Source of the DNA: Parcubacteria group bacterium Gr01-1014_20
GTDB lineage: Bacteria > Patescibacteriota > Minisyncoccia > UBA6257 > 2-01-FULL-56-20
Length of the DNA stretch: 36,748 nucleotides
Direction: 5' to 3'
Assembly: GCA_007376265.1 (NCBI GenBank)
Contig: VMFW01000013.1
Span: forward strand, 1-36,748
A program made the position numbers and the translations under genes. A model generated the notes under the pieces. The model saw only the letters and a program-made list of their open reading frames with translations. It made no database searches and was not told the DNA's origin. Of the stretch, positions 18,333-26,145 are shown one piece after another. Each line of letters begins with the position of its first letter. The first letter of the stretch is position 1.

Positions 18333-18387
18333 CAATGAACGAAGTTCAAGAACTCAAAACAAAAAAAGAATTAAAAGTCTTTTAAGT

Positions 18388-18888
18388 ATGTCACAACAGG
18401 AAGACGACCAAAAAGCAGAGGAGTTATATTTAGCAAGAATATTCATAGAATGGCTCAATAAAAAAGAGGATCGCGACTATATTTGCTCAAGTAGTAAAGT
18501 ACAACAATCTCTAGTTGATGTATATGCGAAAAGTGTATCGGGAAAATTTACAGACATAAAAATTCAAGTTACTACAGCAGAGGCAGATTATGAAAAAATA
18601 AGAGGGATTACACTGGCTCGGATGAAAAAGTACGGTGATAAAAGCCAGCCTAGGCCAATTTCTTTTAATCCAGTCGAATGGATTTTAAGAAGTTTGGAAA
18701 ATAAAGAAAATGCTATCGGTAATGAAGATAAGGGTCAAATTACTTTACTACTCAAAGCCGGAGCAGTTCTTCGGCCCTCTAACGCTGAAAATTTAAAAAT
18801 TCCCGCGTCTCCATATAAAGAAATTTATGTCGTATATAAGCCAACCAATCAAAGTATGATTGATAATCCTGTGATACGATTAAAGTAA
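18388..18888 (+). CDS. Hypothetical protein, possible PD-(D/E)XK-like fold
   Basis: MSQQEDDQKAEE.. start preferred over TTG at 18319; VDVYAKSVSGKFTDIKIQVTTAE pattern. Confidence 0.5.
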   Translation: MSQQEDDQKAEELYLARIFIEWLNKKEDRDYICSSSKVQQSLVDVYAKSVSGKFTDIKIQVTTAEADYEKIRGITLARMKKYGDKSQPRPISFNPVEWILRSLENKENAIGNEDKGQITLLLKAGAVLRPSNAENLKIPASPYKEIYVVYKPTNQSMIDNPVIRLK

Positions 18889-18917
18889 AGCAAATCCAAA
18901 GTGCTATAATAAAAACC

Positions 18918-18980
18918 ATGAAGAAAATCATCATTGGGGTCCTGGGAGTAGGGGTAAAAACGGTAATTTTACCTACTTGA
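18918..18980 (+). other. Possible gene remnant: extended -10 followed by short ORF MKKIIIGVLGVGVKTVILPT*
   Basis: TGCTATAAT at 18902-18910, ATG at 18918, early stop, hairpin inside. Confidence 0.3.
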
Positions 18981-19077
18981 CTAGGTTGTTGCTTTTTTTA
19001 GTTTCTTTTGTTATTACTGATTCCAGAGTGCTTTTGACATTATCCAGTAACCAATAACCAAGTTAGGAGGAAGGAGC

Positions 19078-19863
19078 ATGAAAACGCTGTATTTCCCAGA
19101 GGTAGATACAGGAACTGATACAACCCCGGAAACTCCTCAGCAAAATCACCTCAAAGCAGTAGCTTTGGGCTTCTCGGAATTAGCCAAGATGTCCAATGAC
19201 TTCAAGGCCTGGCTCAAGCGACAACTGCTCGACCGCGAGCTTATTTTGCTTGATGCCGCGAATTCCCCGGTCGACTCTGAACGCGTGGATGTCGATTGGG
19301 TTCCATCAATTCATCCCGCGATTGCCGATCGCAAGCTCAATTGGCTTTTCGAAGAGATTGAGCTTGTTCCGAAGCCGCAAAGGCAAGAGGTTGTCAGAGT
19401 TTTCAATCTGGCTTGTGGCGACACAGCGCCGAAGGCGGCCGCATGGGGTGTTGTCTTCGTCGAGACGCTGGGTGTTTTCGTGGCAGGCCATCCATTCCGG
19501 AGTCCACGGTTGGATTATTCGCAGACTGTAATCCTGGGTCCCGGTTGGAATCAGCTCCAACCACAAAACCTCACCAAGCAAGTCAGCAAAGCAAGTCTGG
19601 CGGCGCTGACGAAGTGTGTCGAGGACGCAGACTTCAAGCTGGAAAGACTTGAGCCGGAAGTCAGCGCCTGGCTTCTCGAAGGATCGGGAGTCAAGCTTTA
19701 TGGCGCTGAGAGCGGCCAGGATTTTGCGGATGTTTTGGCCCATGTGCGCAAGTCCGGTCTTCCATTCGCTTCAAGCTCCGAAGAGGTGGATATGCTCGCT
19801 TTGCAACCTTGCATTAACGGCAGCTATGACATCCTCCTTGCCGGGTTGACTGTGCTGGAATAA
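19078..19863 (+). CDS. Hypothetical protein, 261 aa
   Basis: GGAGGAAGG SD, strong terminator. Confidence 0.65.
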   Translation: MKTLYFPEVDTGTDTTPETPQQNHLKAVALGFSELAKMSNDFKAWLKRQLLDRELILLDAANSPVDSERVDVDWVPSIHPAIADRKLNWLFEEIELVPKPQRQEVVRVFNLACGDTAPKAAAWGVVFVETLGVFVAGHPFRSPRLDYSQTVILGPGWNQLQPQNLTKQVSKASLAALTKCVEDADFKLERLEPEVSAWLLEGSGVKLYGAESGQDFADVLAHVRKSGLPFASSSEEVDMLALQPCINGSYDILLAGLTVLE

Positions 19864-19898
19864 ACTAAGGCGATCTTTTCCTAGGAGTATCAATCACA

Positions 19899-19928
19899 GG
19901 GCTCGACATTATGTCGAGCCCTTTTTTA
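19899..19928 (+). terminator. Intrinsic terminator
   Basis: GGGCTCGACAT/ATGTCGAGCCC then T6. Confidence 0.9.
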
Positions 19929-20029
19929 TAAGGATATACTTAACAAGTTCCAATATCGATCAGTAAAAGGAGTTGTGGTATTGGATTTTATTCTGTAGTT
20001 GGTAGGACATAAAATGATATAATAAAACT

Positions 20030-20941
20030 ATGACAAAAAAACTAATTATCGGGGCGGTAATTGTAGTCCTAGTGGGGGTCGGGGCGTATTTCCTCTTTCG
20101 AAATTCATCTAAAGATGTAGTTATAATCCCGGGGGACGAGAGTGGGGCAACCGGCACCGATCAGCCACCCACGGGTGGAACACCCGGGGTGGTGGATAAA
20201 ACTAAAACCGTGATCGGCCAATCCGCCGGTGGTCGCGACATCCTCGCGTATCACTACGGCGAAGGCGCGAAAGAGATTTTGTTTGTCGGTGGCATCCACG
20301 GCGGGTATGAGTGGAACACCGCGCTCGTGGCTTACGAGATGATGGATTTCTTGAAAATGAATCCGACCGCAATTGCGAGCGGCACGAAAGTGACCGTCAT
20401 TCCAGTCTTGAATCCCGATGGTCTTGCGAAAGTGGTTAGCTCAACCGGAAAATTTGCGAAAGCCGACGTCAACACCTCTCAGACCGTTCAAGTCTCCGGC
20501 CGTTTCAATGGAAACAACGTGGACCTAAATCGCAACTTTGACTGCGACTGGCAGACCAAAGCCGTCTGGCAGGACAAAACCGTGAGCGGAGGCAGCGCGG
20601 CTTTTTCCGAGCCTGAAGCCCAAGCGATCAAAACCTATGTCGAAACCAAGCGACCCGTAGCGGCCGTGGTTTGGAACAGCTCGGCAAACGGCGTGTTTGC
20701 TTCTAACTGTCACGCTGGAGTTTTGCCAGAGACGCTCACGATCGCGAACGTATATGGTAAGGCCTCTGGTTATAAAGTGTACAAGGAGTTTAATTTTTAT
20801 GAGATCACTGGAGACATGGTCAACTGGCTGGCTAAGCAGGGGATTCCGGCCATTAGCGTCTTGCTGGCGACCCACGAAGACACCGACTGGACCAAGAACG
20901 AAGCCGGCATTAAAGCTCTTCTAAGTCATTACGCCAAATAA
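20030..20941 (+). CDS. Membrane-anchored M14 family zinc carboxypeptidase
   Basis: GGIHGGYEWN (HxxE), RFNGNNVDLNRNFDCDW, ATHEDTDW; N-terminal TM. Confidence 0.85.
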   Translation: MTKKLIIGAVIVVLVGVGAYFLFRNSSKDVVIIPGDESGATGTDQPPTGGTPGVVDKTKTVIGQSAGGRDILAYHYGEGAKEILFVGGIHGGYEWNTALVAYEMMDFLKMNPTAIASGTKVTVIPVLNPDGLAKVVSSTGKFAKADVNTSQTVQVSGRFNGNNVDLNRNFDCDWQTKAVWQDKTVSGGSAAFSEPEAQAIKTYVETKRPVAAVVWNSSANGVFASNCHAGVLPETLTIANVYGKASGYKVYKEFNFYEITGDMVNWLAKQGIPAISVLLATHEDTDWTKNEAGIKALLSHYAK

Positions 20942-21819
20942 TGGGGATTATTTTTGAGAAGCGAACTCTCGCGGCCACGATTAGTGTTGCCGTACTGGTC
21001 CTCGGTTTAATTTTGTTTTTTGTCTTCAAAGGCGGTAACCCACCGGCGCCACCGGTAGAACCAGCTGCGGCAACCCTCAAACAAGAAACGATTGGTTTCT
21101 CGGTGGAGGGGCGGAAGATCGAGGCTTACACCTACGGGACTGGTGAGACGCGTCTCTTATTGGTCGGTGGTATCCACGGCGGGTATGAATGGAATAGTGT
21201 GATCTTGGCCTATGAGTTTATGGATTACTTAGACCAGACCTCCGGCACTATTTCTAAGAGTTTGGCGGTAACAGTGATTCCGTCGGCCAACCCTGACGGG
21301 GTTTTTAAAGTGATTGGTAAAGAAGGACGCTTTGCAATTGGGGGTGTGCCGACGTCGCAGTCTCTTCAGGTCTCCGGTCGGTTTAACGCGAATAAAGTGG
21401 ACTTGAATCGGAACTTTGACTGCAGGTGGAAACCGGAGGGTGTCTGGCGGGGGAACAAGGTGAGCGCCGGCTCGAAAGCCTTTTCAGAACCGGAAGCGGT
21501 AGCCATCCGAGATTTTGTTTTGAAAATTCGGCCAGTGGCCGTGGTCTTTTGGCACAGTCAGGCCAACGCCGTCTACGCCTCCGAGTGCGAAGACGGAATC
21601 CTCCCGGAAACCCGGGCAATTCTGAACACCTACTCGCGTGCAGCCGGCTATCCAGCGGTAGACAGTTTTGACGCGTATGTAGTGACGGGCGCGGCGGAAG
21701 ATTGGCTGGCTTCGATCGGCATTCCGGCCATCTCGGTTGAGCTTAAAACCCACGAAGCAATCGAGTGGGAAAAGAATTTGGCCGGCATCAAAGCGCTTTT
21801 TACACACTACGCAAAATAA
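20941..21819 (+). CDS. Membrane-anchored M14 family zinc carboxypeptidase, tandem paralog
   Basis: GGIHGGYEWN, RFNANKVDLNRNFDC, KTHEAIEW; TAATG overlap with the preceding gene. Confidence 0.85.
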   Translation: MGIIFEKRTLAATISVAVLVLGLILFFVFKGGNPPAPPVEPAAATLKQETIGFSVEGRKIEAYTYGTGETRLLLVGGIHGGYEWNSVILAYEFMDYLDQTSGTISKSLAVTVIPSANPDGVFKVIGKEGRFAIGGVPTSQSLQVSGRFNANKVDLNRNFDCRWKPEGVWRGNKVSAGSKAFSEPEAVAIRDFVLKIRPVAVVFWHSQANAVYASECEDGILPETRAILNTYSRAAGYPAVDSFDAYVVTGAAEDWLASIGIPAISVELKTHEAIEWEKNLAGIKALFTHYAK

Positions 21820-21863
21820 CAAAAAGGAGAATAATTCCCATTAGCGCGAATTTTGTTCTCTCC

Positions 21864-21901
21864 ACAATACTCCAACATTCTTGAGAATGTTGGAGTATTG
21901 T
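21864..21901. repeat. Long palindrome (18-bp arms), probable operator
   Basis: ACAATACTCCAACATTCT-TG-AGAATGTTGGAGTATTGT. Confidence 0.9.
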
Positions 21902-21909
21902 AGTACAAT
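21881..21909 (+). promoter_or_regulatory. Promoter with -35 at the palindrome centre
   Basis: TTGAGA (21881-21886), N17, TACAAT (21904-21909), ATG at 21916. Confidence 0.75.
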
Positions 21910-21915
21910 ATATCG

Positions 21916-22182
21916 ATGAAAACCTCAAAACAGCTAGAGAGGCACCTGAAAGGCGTAGCCAATCATTATCGAATCGAAATTCTTCTTACGGTTTCAAAGA
22001 ATCCCAGCATAACACTCGAAGGAATGGTCGAGGAGTTAGACGGTAATATGAAAACTTTTTCAGAGCATACCCGAAGGTTGGTTCAGGCCGGCTTGCTCAA
22101 CAAAAAATACCATGGTCGCAACGTCATCCACTCACTATCTCCCTATGGAGAAATTTTCGTTAAATTTATCAAAAACTTCTGA
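21916..22182 (+). CDS. ArsR-like winged-helix transcriptional regulator, 88 aa
   Basis: LKGVANHYRIEILLTVSKNPSITLEGMVEELDGNMKTFSEHTRRLVQAGLLNKKYHGRNVIHSLSPYGE. Confidence 0.75.
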   Translation: MKTSKQLERHLKGVANHYRIEILLTVSKNPSITLEGMVEELDGNMKTFSEHTRRLVQAGLLNKKYHGRNVIHSLSPYGEIFVKFIKNF

Positions 22183-22183
22183 G

Positions 22184-22227
22184 ATTACAACAATCCAACA
22201 TTCTCAAGAATGTTGGATTGTTGTAAT
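22184..22227. repeat. Long palindrome (21-bp arms) between regulator and engB
   Basis: ATTACAACAATCCAACATTCT-CA-AGAATGTTGGATTGTTGTAAT. Confidence 0.9.
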
Positions 22228-22241
22228 AATTAAGTAAGGGT

Positions 22242-22814
22242 ATGAAAAGTATTACATCAGCCAAGTTTTTAAAAGGATTAACGGGGACCAACGAGACTCT
22301 CGAGGACGGTACGCCCCAGGTGGCGCTTTTGGGCCGATCGAATGTGGGCAAATCAAGTATCATCAATTCTCTCACTAAACAAAAAGACCTAGCGAGAACC
22401 AGTGCCTACCCCGGACTGACTCAAGAGTTGAATGTATATTGGATAAATAAATCCCTTTATCTGATTGATCTGCCAGGGTATGGATTTGCGATGGCCTCGC
22501 AGGAGGGGAGGGAGCGACTACAGAAACTAATTTATTGGTACCTATTTGATTCGGGTTGTGTCCAGAAAAAAGTGCTGCTCATTATAGACGCAAACGTGGG
22601 CCCGACAGACAAGGATTCAGAAGTCCTTGCAAGTATGGAGAAAGAGAATAAAAATATTGTGATCGTGGCAAATAAAATCGATAAAATAAAAAAATTAGAA
22701 TACGAATCGAAAATGAAAAAACTAGCGGAGTTAGTCGGAGAGCATAAAATTATCCCGTACTCGGCCAAAGAGAGGATCGGAGTGAGTGAGTTGACTCAAG
22801 AGATTTTGGGGTAA
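22242..22814 (+). CDS. engB: Ribosome biogenesis GTPase EngB/YihA family
   Basis: LLGRSNVGKSSIINSL, ARTSAYPGLTQ, LIDLPGYGFA, ANKIDKI. Confidence 0.85.
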   Translation: MKSITSAKFLKGLTGTNETLEDGTPQVALLGRSNVGKSSIINSLTKQKDLARTSAYPGLTQELNVYWINKSLYLIDLPGYGFAMASQEGRERLQKLIYWYLFDSGCVQKKVLLIIDANVGPTDKDSEVLASMEKENKNIVIVANKIDKIKKLEYESKMKKLAELVGEHKIIPYSAKERIGVSELTQEILG

Positions 22815-22890
22815 GGGAGGGACGAAAGAGTAAAAATACCCCAGCTTTCAAAGTTTTTTGCCAATTATTGTATTAAATAAAAGTTATATT

Positions 22891-23097
22891 ATGGAAGGTT
22901 GGAAAACGTGGTTTAGAAAAATATTCGACAAGAATTATCCAGGTAGAAAAATTGTTGGGGTAATATTAATAGCGCTCGGCTTCCTAGCTCTCATCACCCC
23001 GCTCACCCCTGGCTCTTGGCTTATTTTCGTTGGCTTAGGGTTCCTGGGAATTCGCCTCACAATCTGGGATCGGATTAAATCGTGGTTTCTAAAATAA
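22891..23097 (+). CDS. Small PGPGW-type membrane protein
   Basis: GVILIALGFLALITPLTPGSWLIFVGLGFLGIR. Confidence 0.65.
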   Translation: MEGWKTWFRKIFDKNYPGRKIVGVILIALGFLALITPLTPGSWLIFVGLGFLGIRLTIWDRIKSWFLK

Positions 23098-23102
23098 ATA
23101 GT

Positions 23103-23297
23103 ATGAACGGACAGAAGAGAGACGATATTAAGCCAGGTTTAGAAGTAGATATTGTTTTAAAAGAAGATCAGAGAAGCGGCAAACTTACCCATGGCGTTGT
23201 GCTGGATATTTTAACCAATTCCAAGTTCCATCCACACGGTATTAAGGTGCGCTTAGAAAGCGGAGAAGTCGGCAGGGTACAAAATATTAGTGAATAA
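23103..23297 (+). CDS. YwbE family protein (DUF2196)
   Basis: KRDDIKPGLEVDIVLKEDQRSGKLTHGVVLDILTNSKFHPHGIKVRLESGEVGRVQ. Confidence 0.85.
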   Translation: MNGQKRDDIKPGLEVDIVLKEDQRSGKLTHGVVLDILTNSKFHPHGIKVRLESGEVGRVQNISE

Positions 23298-23358
23298 TCT
23301 TTATTCAATTTTCACACCAGAATTAACAAACTTCCACTCAGACCATTCCTGAATAATT

Positions 23359-23664
23359 ATGAATTCAAAAAAGGAGTACAAAATAAAAACCAACGTTTGG
23401 CTTTACCCTGGGATGGCTGGTTGGCATTTTGTAAACCTGCCAAAAAAAGAGTCGAGGGAGATTGGGGCGACATTTGGAAAGGTGAGCCGGGGGTTTGGGT
23501 CGCTGCCAGTTACCGTCACGATCGGCAAAACCAGCTGGAAAACCTCTATTTTTCCGGACAAGAAGTCAGAAACCTATCTCCTGCCGCTCAAAGCCGCTAT
23601 CCGTAAAAAAGAAAGGTTTGGAAATGGCGACCATATCGCTTTTTTAATCAAAGTAGCAGTTTAA
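23359..23664 (+). CDS. DUF1905 domain protein
   Basis: GMAGWHFVNLPKKESREIGATFG..GFGSLPVTVTIGKTSWKTSIFPDKK. Confidence 0.8.
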   Translation: MNSKKEYKIKTNVWLYPGMAGWHFVNLPKKESREIGATFGKVSRGFGSLPVTVTIGKTSWKTSIFPDKKSETYLLPLKAAIRKKERFGNGDHIAFLIKVAV

Positions 23665-23684
23665 GGTTCTTTCGGTGCGGGGGT

Positions 23685-23711
23685 TTGAAAAAACATCAAA
23701 AATGCTATAAT
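23685..23711 (+). promoter_or_regulatory. Extended -10 promoter
   Basis: TTGAAA-N15-TATAAT with TGC directly upstream of the -10. Confidence 0.6.
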
Positions 23712-23800
23712 CCTCCCTATAGATATCCAGGTCGAAACCCTCCGAACTACTGACTAATAAATCGGTATGAAGGGGGCAAACAACATAAAATCAAAAAAAC

Positions 23801-24058
23801 ATGCCAGGAAAAGCAAATTCGGCGTTTATGAAGCCGTTGACTCTTAGCTCCGAGCTTGAGGCGGTAGTGGGGAAGGGCCCAATGCCCAGGTCGGAAGTGG
23901 TGAAAGCCCTTTGGGTCTACATCAAAAAGCACAATCTTCAAGACCCGACCAATAAGAGGAATATCGTTGCCGACGAGGCCCTGAAAAAGGTTTTTGGCGG
24001 TAAGGCAGTGGTCAACATGTTTGAAATGACCAAGCTCGTTTCAAAGCACCTTACCTAA
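23801..24058 (+). CDS. SWIB/MDM2 domain protein
   Basis: FMKPLTLSSELEAVVGKGPMPRSEVVKALWVYIKKHNLQDPTNKRNIVADEALKKVFGG. Confidence 0.9.
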   Translation: MPGKANSAFMKPLTLSSELEAVVGKGPMPRSEVVKALWVYIKKHNLQDPTNKRNIVADEALKKVFGGKAVVNMFEMTKLVSKHLT

Positions 24059-24062
24059 GCAT

Positions 24063-24110
24063 TTTTCTTGTACAAGAAAACAAAGAACCGCTCAAGGGCG
24101 GTTTTTTGTT
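24063..24110 (+). terminator. 18-bp palindrome followed by intrinsic terminator
   Basis: TTTTCTTGTACAAGAAAA then AACCGC..GCGGTTTTTT. Confidence 0.75.
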
Positions 24111-24130
24111 TATAAAACCTGATTTTCCAG

Positions 24131-24159
24131 TTGACTTTCTGCACTCCCGGGAGTAATAT
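24131..24159 (+). promoter_or_regulatory. Promoter with perfect 12-bp palindrome in the spacer
   Basis: TTGACT-N17-TAATAT; ACTCCCGGGAGT at 24143-24154. Confidence 0.55.
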
Positions 24160-24166
24160 GAAAAGC

Positions 24167-24580
24167 ATGAAATCCCAGGGGTATATTATTCTTCTCGCCT
24201 TTCTGTTCTTAAGCACTCTCGGTTTTTCGAGCCTAGCGCACGCGGATCATGCCTCGCACCATTCTTGTCTTTTTAACCTTGCAAACAACTGTGCTACATT
24301 GGCCAATCCTGTAAACTCTGCCCTTGAGCACCTTTCGAGCCTACAGAGTTCTGTCCAGGCTTCCCTTGCTCAGTCCAATATTCTTGCGCTCCTCCTCTTA
24401 GCTTTCTCGTTTATTATCGCTGGCTTGTTGTCGATAAAGGCACGGCCTAAGATCCTAGCGTACTTCCAAAACCACAAAGCCCGATCTTCTGAAAACCTTT
24501 TTGAGTTCCAAAGTCGCTTCCTAGCCTGGCTTTCAATTTTAAATAAACGCGATCCGCTAATGTTTGCTACGGCGCGCTAA
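24167..24580 (+). CDS. Exported/membrane protein, His-rich N-terminal region (start 24158 or 24167)
   Basis: Signal/TM segment, then HADHASHHSC. Confidence 0.6.
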   Translation: MKSQGYIILLAFLFLSTLGFSSLAHADHASHHSCLFNLANNCATLANPVNSALEHLSSLQSSVQASLAQSNILALLLLAFSFIIAGLLSIKARPKILAYFQNHKARSSENLFEFQSRFLAWLSILNKRDPLMFATAR

Positions 24581-24615
24581 ACGCTTTCAAAAAGCGATTT
24601 TTGTGGCGCGCCGAT

Positions 24616-24641
24616 AAACACCTAAGTCCGGGTGTTTTTTA
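24616..24641 (+). terminator. Intrinsic terminator
   Basis: AAACACC..GGTGTTTTTT. Confidence 0.8.
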
Positions 24642-24665
24642 GTTATCGAAAAAATAATCCAAAAA

Positions 24666-25172
24666 ATGAAAATAAAAAACATCATCACTTTTGCTATAAT
24701 TGCCCTCATCGTTTTCGGCGGTGTATTCGTGTTTAGTCAGAATAGTAACGATGACGCGAAAACGCTGACTCAATCGGCCAGTTTACTAAGTGCTTTTGAG
24801 AAAGACTTTGATTTTGGCCCGATCTCGATGAAAAACGGCAATGTTTCAAAGGTTTTTGAGCTAAAAAATGAGGGTGTCGAACCGATTGCGATTAGCAAGG
24901 TTTACACTTCGTGTATGTGCACGGTTGCGAAAATCACAGACGCTAAGGGTGTTGTTTCGGGACCTTTTGGAATGCCCGGTCACGGTGGCGGCATTTCGAA
25001 GGCCGATCTCGAAGTGGCGCCAGGGGAAACAATTAAAGTTGAGGCTATCTTTAACCCGGCGGCCCATGGGCCATCGGGCGTGGGTTTGGCCAATCGAACT
25101 ATCTTCATCGAAACCAACTCCAGCCAAACGCCAAAAGTCGAACTGAATTTTACGGCTACGGTTACCAATTAG
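24666..25172 (+). CDS. DUF1573 domain protein, membrane anchored
   Basis: FDFGPISMKNGNVSKVFELKNEGVEPIAISKVYTSCMCTVA. Confidence 0.85.
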   Translation: MKIKNIITFAIIALIVFGGVFVFSQNSNDDAKTLTQSASLLSAFEKDFDFGPISMKNGNVSKVFELKNEGVEPIAISKVYTSCMCTVAKITDAKGVVSGPFGMPGHGGGISKADLEVAPGETIKVEAIFNPAAHGPSGVGLANRTIFIETNSSQTPKVELNFTATVTN

Positions 25173-25173
25173 C

Positions 25174-26091
25174 ATGGAGCTTATCTTTAGCGCCTCAATT
25201 CTCGCGGCTTTCTTAGCGGGGATGGTGGCGCTCTTTGCGCCTTGTTGTATCACCGTGCTTTTGCCTGCGTACCTCGCTTCAGCTTTTCGAGAAAAGAAAA
25301 ACATCATCCGTATGACCTTGCTCTTTTTCCTGGGTATCGCCGTTGTTCTAATTCCTATCGGCCTAGGCGCGGCCTGGCTTGCGAGTATCTTCCAGGACTT
25401 CCATAAAGAAATGTATTTGATTGGGGGGACATTCATGATCATTCTCGCCATTTTTTCGATTTTCGGAAAAAGCATAGCCATGATTCCGATGCTTAAAAAC
25501 ATCAAGCCGAAACTCTCCGCCTCCCATCCCAAATCCGTCTTTCTCCTCGGAATCCTGTCTGGCGCCGCCACTTCTTGTTGTGCGCCAGTTTTGGCCGGAG
25601 CAGTGACTCTTGCCGTGGTCTCGGGAGCGTTTTGGAAGGCGCTCATTGTTACCTTTGCTTATGTTTTCGGAATGGTTTTCCCGCTCTTCTTGGCGGCGTA
25701 CTTCTACGACAAGTTCAAACTGGAGAAGTCTAAAATCATTCAAGGCAAAGTAATGGAATTTAGAATTAGAGGAAAGGATTACTTTATTCACTCAACCAAT
25801 CTTCTGGCCGCTGGCATATTCTTTCTAATCGGCATTACGATGGTGGTGTTAGGTTTTTCTGGCGACACTTATTGGGCGCCCGGCTCTCAGGTGGCTGTCG
25901 GAAATTTCCTAAACCGAACCACTATTAGTTTCTTTGAAATAGCCAAAGGTGTGCCCGAGATAATTTGGGCAGTGCTTATCTTGGGATTGTTCGGCTACTT
26001 CATTTATCGAGCCGTCAGAAAATCTACGGAACTGGAATTGCCAAAAGAAGGTGAGGCTGAAGCAAAAGAAGAAAAAAAGTCGTGTCATTAA
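25174..26091 (+). CDS. CcdA/DsbD-like transmembrane protein (normal TM order)
   Basis: MVALFAPCCITVLLPAYLASAF at N-terminus; GAATSCCAPVLAGAVTLAVVSG. Confidence 0.75.
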   Translation: MELIFSASILAAFLAGMVALFAPCCITVLLPAYLASAFREKKNIIRMTLLFFLGIAVVLIPIGLGAAWLASIFQDFHKEMYLIGGTFMIILAIFSIFGKSIAMIPMLKNIKPKLSASHPKSVFLLGILSGAATSCCAPVLAGAVTLAVVSGAFWKALIVTFAYVFGMVFPLFLAAYFYDKFKLEKSKIIQGKVMEFRIRGKDYFIHSTNLLAAGIFFLIGITMVVLGFSGDTYWAPGSQVAVGNFLNRTTISFFEIAKGVPEIIWAVLILGLFGYFIYRAVRKSTELELPKEGEAEAKEEKKSCH

Positions 26092-26098
26092 AACTCAA

Positions 26099-26134
26099 CC
26101 CTCCCAAGTCCTGCCATGGCTGGTCCTGGGAGGG
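26099..26134 (+). promoter_or_regulatory. Hairpin whose 3' arm contains the putative SD of the downstream gene
   Basis: CCCTCCCA (26099-26106) / TGGGAGGG (26127-26134). Confidence 0.5.
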
Positions 26135-26145
26135 GAAACAACAAA

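Noticed and set aside
18319-18387. TTG start at 18319 for the 189-aa ORF
   Set aside because: Overlaps the end of the hydrolase gene and encodes a basic non-conserved-looking tail; ATG 18388 is more plausible, though no strong SD is seen.
19078-19863. Peptidyl-tRNA hydrolase (PTH2)-like C-terminus
   Set aside because: Only a vague resemblance (VKLYGAESGQDFADVLAHVRKSGLPF); catalytic signature not recognisable, so left as hypothetical.
21864-22227. Palindromes as simple intrinsic terminators
   Set aside because: Neither is followed by a T-run, and the first overlaps a promoter -35 rather than a gene end.
25174-26091. Second CcdA-like protein as another permuted form
   Set aside because: Its first Cys-containing TM (FAPCCITVLLP) is at the N-terminus in normal order.
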